A DNA stretch of 64,000 bases from Mytilinidion resinicola (lineage: Eukaryota; Ascomycota; Dothideomycetes; Mytilinidiales; Mytilinidiaceae), in NCBI RefSeq assembly GCF_010093595.1, contig NW_022985460.1, positions 319,829 through 383,828 on the forward strand, given 5' to 3'. The first letter of the stretch is position 1. The number at the start of each line of letters is the position of its first letter. This document shows, one piece after another, positions 57,090 to 64,000 of this stretch. The translations under genes and the position numbers were made by a program. The notes beneath the pieces are model-generated. The model did no database searches. It was given only the letters and a program-made list of their open reading frames with translations, and was not told the origin of the DNA.

Positions 57090-58086
57090 ATGTCTATCTC
57101 CGCCTCTGCCCCAGGTCTAACATTGACCGTCCTCGGCTGCGGTTCGTGCGGCCTCGCGCCACCTCACCTCCGCCGCCTACTCACGTCTCCTAGGCACGAT
57201 GGGCATAGCTATCCTTTCTGGGATCATGTCGTCCCTCTCAAATCCTAAATCGAGCGCCTCGACCTCCACCTCTGAGCCCCTCGAACGCCTCCCCAACAAG
57301 TTCATCGCCTGCGACGCCCGCCATGAGGCTGAGAAAACCGTTCGCGACGCTCTCAGCGAGCATCCCTTCCCCCTCACCACCCTCACAAACCAGAATCTGG
57401 AAGGCGCCAAGGCCGCAGATGTGATATTGTTGTGCTGCAAGCCCCAGGGCTTCAAGGACATCCTCGGCGAGCAGGGCATGAAGGAGGCGCTAGCGGGGAA
57501 GCTCTTGATTAGTATCCTGGCAGGCGTTACGGGCCAGCAGATTGAAGAGTTCCTGTACGGCACGGGGGAGAAGCCAACAGATGCGTGCCGTATTGTGCGC
57601 GTAATGCCCAACACGGCCTCCTTCGTTCGCGAGAGCATGTCCGTCATTGCGACATCTACGCCTGCTCTGGAGCCCAAGCAGCTGGAGCTTGTTAAGTGGA
57701 TTTTCAGTTCCATTGGCCGCGTTGTTCAACTTCCACCATCGTCTATGGATGTCTGCACTGCTCTTTGCGGGTCTGGTCCGGCTTTTGTTGCGATAATGCT
57801 CGAAGCGATGGCAGATGGAGCTGTTGCTATGGGTCTACCACGTGCAGAGGCGCAATTGATGGCGGCGCAGGTAATGCGTGGAACTACTGGCTTGGTGCTG
57901 AATGGCGAGCACCCTGCAGTCCTCAAAGATAAGGTCAGCACGCCGGGTGGTTGCACCATTGGAGGACTATTGGTGCTAGAGGAGGGAGCGGTGAGAGGAA
58001 CTGTTGCGAGGGCTGTGAGAGAGGCAACGGTCGTTGCGAGCCAGCTCGGCCAGGGCGCTGTTAACGTCAATGGGACCAGGAGGTAG
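57090..58086 (+). CDS. PRO3: pyrroline-5-carboxylate reductase (P5CR)
   Basis: Model: 57090-57141, 57194-58086; 314 residues. It reduces 1-pyrroline-5-carboxylate to proline with NAD(P)H, the last step of proline synthesis. Splicing of the 52 nt intron joins GCG and GCACG to form the Rossmann motif LTVLGCGTMGIAIL (G16, G18, G21), which neither frame shows alone. Further signs are ADVILLCCKPQ, RVMPNTASFVRESM and the C-terminal helical domain CGSGPAFVAIMLEAMADGAV, QVMRGTTGLVL, TPGGCTIGGLLVLEEG. There is no transit peptide, so a cytosolic enzyme is likely, as in yeast. Length is a little above yeast Pro3 owing to an N-terminal Ser-rich insert. Confidence 0.96.
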
Positions 58087-58640
58087 GTGAATTTCCGGAG
58101 CGCTATATACATTCGTAGCGTTCACACGCTGACGAACTTCATTTAGCCGCCTATAAAAGCCGCTTCTAACCTGGGGGACGTTTGATGAGTGATGAATACG
58201 GTTGAAGGGTTGCATAGGCTGGCGTTTCTTGGAAGCAAAATGAGGTTGTACTAGATCGAGCGACGTCTTCCGCTCCTATACCCACGGGTCGTTGATTTCA
58301 AGGACAACTTTTTGAGGAGGGCATCTCCAAGGTCGATTCCTTAGGATCAGGCATAGAGCTCCTGGAACCATCCGGGCCTCATACCTTTGTAGACTGCCTC
58401 AATTACGTATGAACTAAACGAATTAATGAGTCAAAAACAGCGGCTCAGTTGGGTGAATACGCACATATATCTGCAGATGCACGTGACGTGATTACTAATC
58501 AAAATGCTCCCAAATCTTTTTTCCTAACCGCACGGCCTGTCTCTTTTCATGCAACTTTGAAATATGCTAACTCTTTCGGATCAGTGGCTGTGTAACTAAA
58601 GTCTCTTGCATGGACGACGACAAACCGTCATCTTCTACCC
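58087..58640. other. intergenic between P5CR and neurochondrin-like genes
   Basis: 3' flank of one gene and promoter of the next. No other feature is seen. An ATG at 58610 lies out of frame 31 bp before the chosen start and could act as a small upstream frame. Confidence 0.5.
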
Positions 58641-60852
58641 ATGGAACCCACATCTCCTCCCGCAGACGGACCTGTAAATCCAACTGCAGCCCTAGACCAG
58701 GTTATTTCACGACTCCAAGCAAAGGATGATACGCGCCGATTCGTTGGCCTATCCCTGCTCCGCACGCTTCTCGACAAGCATGAAAGCTTGCGCGATGATC
58801 CGGCTGTAATATCACGCTGTTGGAACGCAATTCCTACTAATTTCCTTAAGCGGCTGCTCAAGGCTCGCACAACTGAGCAGCGTAGCCAGGATATAGCGAA
58901 GAATATGGTCACTCTGGCGGTTTCGGTAATACAAGCTTTTACTACACTACTAGATGCGCCAGAGCTAGAGGATGAGAGGATGATTGTGCTGTGTGGGAGT
59001 CTGGTGGCGGCGCTGTCGGTCACTGCTGATGATACTCGGACTTTGGCTCTTCAGGCTCTTCATCGGGTAGGCGGAGGAGCTAAAGGAGCTTTAGTGATAA
59101 CTCAATTTGAAGGGTTCGGTACCTTGATGAGCACGGCGTTGAAGAACGACCTCGCCATGGATGTGGTAAAAGTACTTCTTGTCACGTTGATCAAAGAACA
59201 AAAGAGTGAAGAGAACACTTCAAAGCTCAAGAAGATTGAAGAGAGTATCTTCACTACTCTGCTTGACTCTCATAAACTAGAAAAAGCACTTCCTATACTT
59301 GAGGCCATTGCGAATGTCCTCGAAGAATCAGACGTAAGCTATAGAATTTGCAGCAACCACTCAATACGAGGTCTTTTATCAGTCTCCTCTCACATTGATA
59401 CATCCACCCACAACACGACCTACATTATTTCGATTTCTTTATATATTTCTGATTTACTACATCATTCTACAACCCAAGCTTCTTCTCAAGTTGCTAATCA
59501 CTTACACATAGTACCATCGCATCCCAAACTGGCTCCCAGCCCTCACGGCTACTTTCCACAATGCATTCCGCGCCCAACCCAGCAACAAGCTCTGCAGAGC
59601 TTGCACACGCCTAATCCGGCGCTTCACCAGCCTAAGCCCCTCCTACGACTTCTTCTTCACCACAAAACCTCCAACCTCCGACGGCCACTCCTCAACCCCC
59701 AGCCAATCCTACCCCTTCTCCTACCTCTTCACCACCTTCCTCCTCGTCGACATCCGCTCCACCATCCCCTCCTTACTCGAAATCCTCGGCACCCCAACCT
59801 ACCCCCCAACCGCCCTCCGTCTCTCCGCCAGCTACGACGTCCTCGGCGCCTTTATCGGCACCCTCGTCGCACTCTGGGACTCTGACGAAGACTCCGCCGC
59901 AGACTCCGCCGCATACAACGCCGCATACAACGCTGGCAAGAACCACATCCTCGACATCCCCCCAACCCAGCTCCTCGCCCTCCGCAAAGCCCTCGCCGAA
60001 ACCACCTCCCTGACCCTCGAGTACCTGCGCGACCGCTTCGACGCCGCCATCGCGGGCACCTCGGGCCTGCACAGCTCCGCAATCGCCGGCGCCTCCGACG
60101 TGCAGAAGACGCTGACGTGGGAGAGCCCGACCATCGCGCTGGCGAACGACCCGGTCGTGTTGGCCGGCTCGCGGGTGCTGGCGCTGTGGTTGCGGGAGGA
60201 TGAGAACGCGCAGCTGCGGACGGAGGCGGCGGGGTGCATGGATGTGTTTCTGCATCTGTATTCTGGGAGTGGCAGTACAGACGCTGGTGTGACAGGGGAG
60301 AGGGAAGTGCGGACGGAGTTCAGGACGCATGTGCTGCTGGCATTGGAGGGGATTGTGACGGTGTCGGCGGGCGTGGAGGCGTTGCTGGAGCAGGATGGGT
60401 GGAGGATTCTTGTGGGGGATCTGCAGGCGTGCATGAGTGCGAATGCGGGTGCAATGGATGCGGGTGGATATCCCTACCGCGTTTTAAGCATTATCCGCGT
60501 GCTGCTTACGGTGGTGGAGTCTGAGGAGGTGGCGCAGACGAAGGAAAGCTGGCTTGGGTTCGTCTCGTTCCTCGCTGCACTTCCGGCGGCCGTACCTGCT
60601 GTTTCGAGGACGACTTTGCCGCGGGAAATGGGGGTGTTGGATCCGCTGGAGGTATGGACGGCGGCGGGGCAGTTGGCTGTAGCACTGGTGTTAAAAGCGC
60701 CAAGGGCAGTGCAGAGGAAGTTCAAGGGGGATTGCGATAGGATCTGCGCAACAGCTGCTAAGCTGTTGAAGAAAGGAACGGCTACATTGGATGAAGGGAC
60801 TTTAGAGGGCCTGGAAGAAGTGATTGATGGGTTTGGTGAGATGAAAGTTTAG
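58641..60852 (+). CDS. neurochondrin-family (DUF1941-type) helical repeat protein
   Basis: Model: 58641-59333, 59512-60852; 677 residues, intron 178 nt. The start region NPTAALDQVISRLQAKDDTRRFVGLSLLRTLLDKHESLRDDPAV and WNAIPTNFLKRLLKA matches the conserved N-terminus of neurochondrin homologues, including those of fungi. The rest is predicted alpha-helical repeat (VLCGSLVAALSVTADDTRTL, ALPILEAIANVLEESD, then IPNWLPALTATFHNAF) and ends TLEGLEEVIDGFGEM. The plus-strand frame that runs through the intron (to 59885) loses the family pattern, and the correct continuation is the frame ending at 60852. The role in fungi is not established; the animal protein is a cytoplasmic neuronal factor. The coding strand is C-rich up to about 60110 and G-rich after that. 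Confidence 0.85.
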
Positions 60853-61122
60853 ACGTTACTTTCTGCACTGAAGCCCTCCTCCTCCTCTCTCTGTCTAATT
60901 ACATTATCTCTTCTCATGTTCTCATTCATAGACCTCCATGATCTCTCGGCTGTATCTATCGCCGAGTAAAAAGTAGATGGCACGCAGTGGTGCCAGCGGA
61001 CAGACCCTACGACCAAATATACGTTTCCGAACCCAAATCTAGATCTCTCATCCATCGTTGAATCCCCACTCCCCACGTCGCCCTACCACGGATGCAACTA
61101 CACTACATCAGCTCTCATCCCC

Positions 61123-62237
61123 TCAAGACATACAGGACTCACTCACCTTATCCTCATACGTCCAAAACGTCCCGCTATGCTGCATGCCCTTGCTCTGGAT
61201 TACATCGATCATCTTGCGTACGGATTCCTCGGGCGTGATGATGCCTTCAACCTGCCACGAGACGTTGATGTTGGCCATATCCCTGATTTAGGTTAATAGT
61301 GTACCGTAGCAGTTACTATGGGGTGTCTTACGTAGCAACTTCCCCGGGATGCATGGCGAGGAGGATGGTGTCGTCGTCTTTGCGCTTTAGTTCTGCGGCC
61401 ATGTGCTAGGGTGGGTGTTAATGGGAGGGGGAAAGGAGAAAGGGGGAGGGGACGTACGCGTAGGGCCATGTTCAGCGCTGCTTTTGAGGCGGCGTAGGCT
61501 GCAAATCCGTCTTCAATCTCGCGGAAGTTGATGGCGGATCCGGAGTCACTAGACATGAAAACGATGGTACCGATTGGGATATTTGTTTGAAGTAGCTTTT
61601 GTGCTGTTATGATAGGTCCGATGGTGTTTGTGTGTAGGTGGAAGGCGAATTCTTCAAAAGAGCTAGATTTTGACCGATACATTAGTTCATGCTTCACGAA
61701 ATCGAAGGCTCTTTTCCAGCTCTTCCATAAGTGAGAGGTCCTGAGACTGATCAAAAGAGATATGAAATATGAGATTTGAGAGACGCACAATTCAGTAGCA
61801 CGCTAGTAGAGTTAGCAGATGTTCATCCCGAAGTTTCTCACATGCAGTGACTGGGCTCACATTTGGATATCTCAGAACTCCAGCATTGATTACAACATAG
61901 TCTATCTTGAGATTGGGTATTGTAGTAAGTTGACTCACGAAATTCTAACACAAGTCAACTTAAGGCCAACTATTCATACCAAAGAGTCTCATACCACAAT
62001 GCTTTGCTCGCTCAGCACATCACATACATACATCTGACACCGACCATGGTCGCTTCCGGCTTGACCCCATAGACCAGAGGCGTGGCCAGCCCAGGGCTCC
62101 CGCACAGTCGCAATGATGCGTTCGTCTCTGGCTAGAAGTTGCCGCACAAACTCCAGTCCAATACCACGGCTGGCTCCGACTATCAACCACGTGGTGAAGT
62201 CCTGATCAGCGAACAGGACATCCGGGATTTGGTTCAT
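61123..62237 (-). CDS. short-chain dehydrogenase/reductase (classical SDR-like)
   Basis: Model: 62237-61995, 61944-61861, 61802-61789, 61662-61458, 61405-61332, 61282-61123; 259 residues with all junctions in frame. A Rossmann fold starts TTWLIVGASRGIGLEFVRQLL (G21, G25, G27), followed by IDYVVINAGVL, the catalytic Ser in FMSSDSGSA and YAASK (Y170, K174). The 14 nt third exon carries RATE; skipping it would break the frame. Intron 3 (126 nt) is longer than the rest. The last codons (VSESCM) come from an unspliced GTGAGT, so the true C-terminus could be spliced differently. Substrate is not deducible; similar fungal SDRs act on carbonyl compounds of unknown identity. It converges with the neurochondrin-like gene. 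Confidence 0.87.
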
Positions 62238-62756
62238 GGCTGCAAGGCTGGCGCTGCCGAGCTAATGACGCAGCCACGATGGTGCTGGCACACTGGCACA
62301 CTGGTATCCTGCGCTGGGGGGAGAATTCCGCTACCCAGACACACAGGAATGAGTCTGCAGTTGCGTCAGTTCTATCGGGCTGGCTGATGTGGGTCCCCGG
62401 TTGTGACGGTGCACGATCGCAAGATGGTGAAGTGGGAACGAGAGCTTGGAGCTGGCACGCAGTCCTGGAATCAGATCAATCAAGGGTGGAGAACGGACGG
62501 CTGCAGAGACGGCTGGTGTCTGGGCGGACAGTGCATGATTACTGGGCTACTGGAGACTGTCATCAGATAGAATGCCGATAGCAATGCCAACAGCAATACC
62601 GCAGAGCGAGTACATGCGATGATGGTTCCCGGTTCCGTCTGGTGCGGATTCGGCCAAGTCGTCTCTGACCGGCAGTTGAAGCCGAGATACGGCACGTGAC
62701 GCCAGTCGGAGAAGGCCGGGAGGAAACTGGCGTGGGTTACCATCACAGCGCCTGCT

Positions 62757-62761
62757 ATTGG
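62757..62761 (-). promoter_or_regulatory. inverted CCAAT box upstream of cytochrome c gene
   Basis: ATTGG lies 201 bp before the cytochrome c ATG in the context GCTATTGGCCGG. CCAAT boxes bound by the HAP/CBF complex are known to drive respiratory genes, cytochrome c among them. The match is five bases, so it is only a candidate. Confidence 0.35.
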
Positions 62762-62818
62762 CCGGCCCAGCCACAAGGCGAGTGGCTGACCAGGAGAGCG
62801 TCGATGCGCTCCCGGTGA

Positions 62819-62895
62819 CGCTTTTTCTTTTCTGCTGGCCTGCCCGTTCTTCTCTCCCTCTCTCTTCACACCCACTCGCCATCGTCCCATCCACC
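62819..62895 (+). promoter_or_regulatory. pyrimidine-rich promoter tract of cytochrome c gene
   Basis: A CT-rich run (CTTTTTCTTTTCTG, then CTTCTCTCCCTCTCTCTTC) lies 70-140 bp before the ATG. Such tracts mark the transcription start region of strongly expressed genes in filamentous fungi. Confidence 0.5.
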
Positions 62896-62961
62896 ACGTA
62901 TCCTTACATACCATCCCATCGACGCTCCACCACTCTCCAACACACACCTCTCTCACTTCAC

Positions 62962-63719
62962 AATGTCTGGTTTCGAAGCTGGTACGTTGCCTGAAGTCCT
63001 CGCGTCATCCATCAAAGAGCTCGCCACGGGTCCTTTGGCCTTCATCAAGCAATTCAACATCGTCAGATCTACTGCTCCACTGTAGCCACCATCGCGCGAC
63101 GCATGTTGGCTCCTCTGTACTTATCGGGAGCTGCTTGTCACGGTGCAATGGCTCTGCGATAGCCTGCCGATCTGACGATGTTGTTCCGCGGCCCCCGAGC
63201 TCTGCCTTACTCATGAGGCCATAACATCTGCGAATTTTGCTAACAGGTCTCTCAGGCGATGCTAAGAAGGGTGCCAACCTCTTCAAGGTGTGTTTTCTAG
63301 ACGCGGCATTTTACGCGCCGCGGGCCTCCGGGTGTGCGGATACGAGCTCGAGTTTTATCTAACATCCCCCAGACAAGATGCGCTCAGTGCCACACCCTAA
63401 AAGAGGGTGAGGGCAACAAGATTGGCCCTAACCTACACGGTCTCTTTGGTCGCAAGACTGGCCAGGTGGAGGGTTTCTCGTACACGGACGCGAACAAGCA
63501 GAAGGGCATCACATGGGACAACGACACTCTGGTATGTGAATCTCCAGACCCACCGTCTGAATCGATACTTGCGAGTCGATAGAGCTAATTTTTCCCCAGT
63601 TCTCCTACCTCGAGAACCCAAAGAAGTACATCCCCGGCACGAAGATGGCCTTCGGCGGTCTTAAGAAGCCAAAGGACCGCAACGACCTGATCACCTTCCT
63701 CTCGGAGGAGACCAAGTAA
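62962..63719 (+). CDS. CYC1: cytochrome c
   Basis: Model: 62962-62980, 63247-63287, 63373-63531, 63600-63719; 112 residues. The soluble haem protein carries electrons from complex III to complex IV in the mitochondrial intermembrane space. The N-terminus is [20 protein letters not shown], followed by the haem attachment motif CAQCH (C23, C26, H27), [20 protein letters not shown] and the axial Met in IPGTKMAF (M89). The C-terminal helix is [14 protein letters not shown]. The four-exon structure starts with a 19 nt coding exon and a 266 nt first intron, longest of the gene. As in other cytochromes c there is no cleaved presequence. Start context CACAATG fits fungal initiation. Confidence 0.97.
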
Positions 63720-64000
63720 ATATCAACACCATCAAAACACTCTTCAAAAACACCATCAACCACCCAACAATCTTCTCATACTCGCCATCAACCTTTCTCT
63801 CCCATCCGGACAATGTAACACCAGGCATGCTTCGATAGACTTCTATAATCGGCTGTTCTTCGAAAGGTTCTCTGCGTGCTTCTTCGAGTGTACAAATACT
63901 TTTTGTGTAGCATCAACGGCGGGTTTTCGTAGACTTGTGGCGGCGTCGACATCAACTAGGGGCAAGCAGCAGAATTCCGAAATACCATCATCTCCTCTTT
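63720..64000 (+). other. cytochrome c 3' flank to window end
   Basis: 281 bases of 3' untranslated region and spacer. No further gene starts within the window. Confidence 0.5.

Larger units (their letters stand above)
62238..62961. other. divergent spacer, SDR and cytochrome c genes
   Basis: 724 bp between divergent start codons. The right part contains a CCAAT box (inverted, 62757-62761) and a pyrimidine-rich tract before the cytochrome c start. The open frames here overlap on both strands and show no domain. Confidence 0.5.

Noticed and set aside
57177..57713. 178-codon minus-strand frame opposite P5CR
   Set aside because: P5CR on the plus strand is certain; the opposite frame has no recognisable motif.
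59334..59885. Extension of the first neurochondrin-like frame through the intron to 59885
   Set aside because: The extension becomes His/Pro/Leu-rich and overlaps the true exon 2 in another frame. The frame ending at 60852 continues the helical repeat pattern.

Overview
This 64 kb window is nuclear DNA of a filamentous ascomycete (Pezizomycotina). The evidence is short spliceosomal introns (mostly 45-90 nt, GT...AG with CTRAY-like branch sites), compact housekeeping genes with fungal domain architectures (NOSIP, Ctk3, NC2-alpha, Alg5, Rea1/midasin, SNG1-type membrane protein, DUF7025-type AAA ATPase) and pyrimidine-rich promoters. I cannot name the genus. Where a spliced model is given, exon lengths were checked to keep the reading frame to the stop.

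Layout. 1-3.8 kb: gene-poor, one doubtful small gene on the minus strand. 3.8-7.5 kb: five-exon EST1/SMG-type PIN protein. 7.5-14.2 kb: a long stretch in which I see no gene. 14.2-18.3 kb: ALG5 and a convergent AAA ATPase whose fifth intron carries a dispersed repeat. 19.6-20.8 kb: NOSIP-like U-box protein. 21.1-28 kb: accessory or decaying block with a degenerate tandem pair of orphan genes, a second copy of the dispersed repeat, and a broken subtilisin-type protease gene carrying a small inverted-repeat insertion. 28.6-38.6 kb: SNG1/DUF3533 membrane protein, tafazzin, NC2-alpha, two paralogous BTB genes and GAR transformylase (purine synthesis). 40.2-54.9 kb: a single 14.7 kb uninterrupted reading frame for midasin (ribosome export AAA ATPase). 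55.2-63.7 kb: dense housekeeping block with mitochondrial ribosomal protein L12, Ctk3, pyrroline-5-carboxylate reductase, a neurochondrin-like protein, a short-chain dehydrogenase and cytochrome c.

The housekeeping genes do not form one pathway. They cover ribosome maturation (midasin), mitochondrial translation and respiration (L12, cytochrome c, tafazzin for cardiolipin), transcription control (NC2-alpha, Ctk3), N-glycosylation (Alg5), proline and purine synthesis. Divergent pairs with short spacers (midasin/L12, Ctk3/P5CR) probably share promoters. I found no rRNA, tRNA, CRISPR or secondary-metabolite cluster. No clearly new multi-gene system is visible. The best leads are the orphan tandem pair, the dispersed repeat inside an intron, the decayed protease with its insertion, the BTB pair with unknown C-terminal halves, and a within-gene switch from C-rich to G-rich coding strand seen in three genes.
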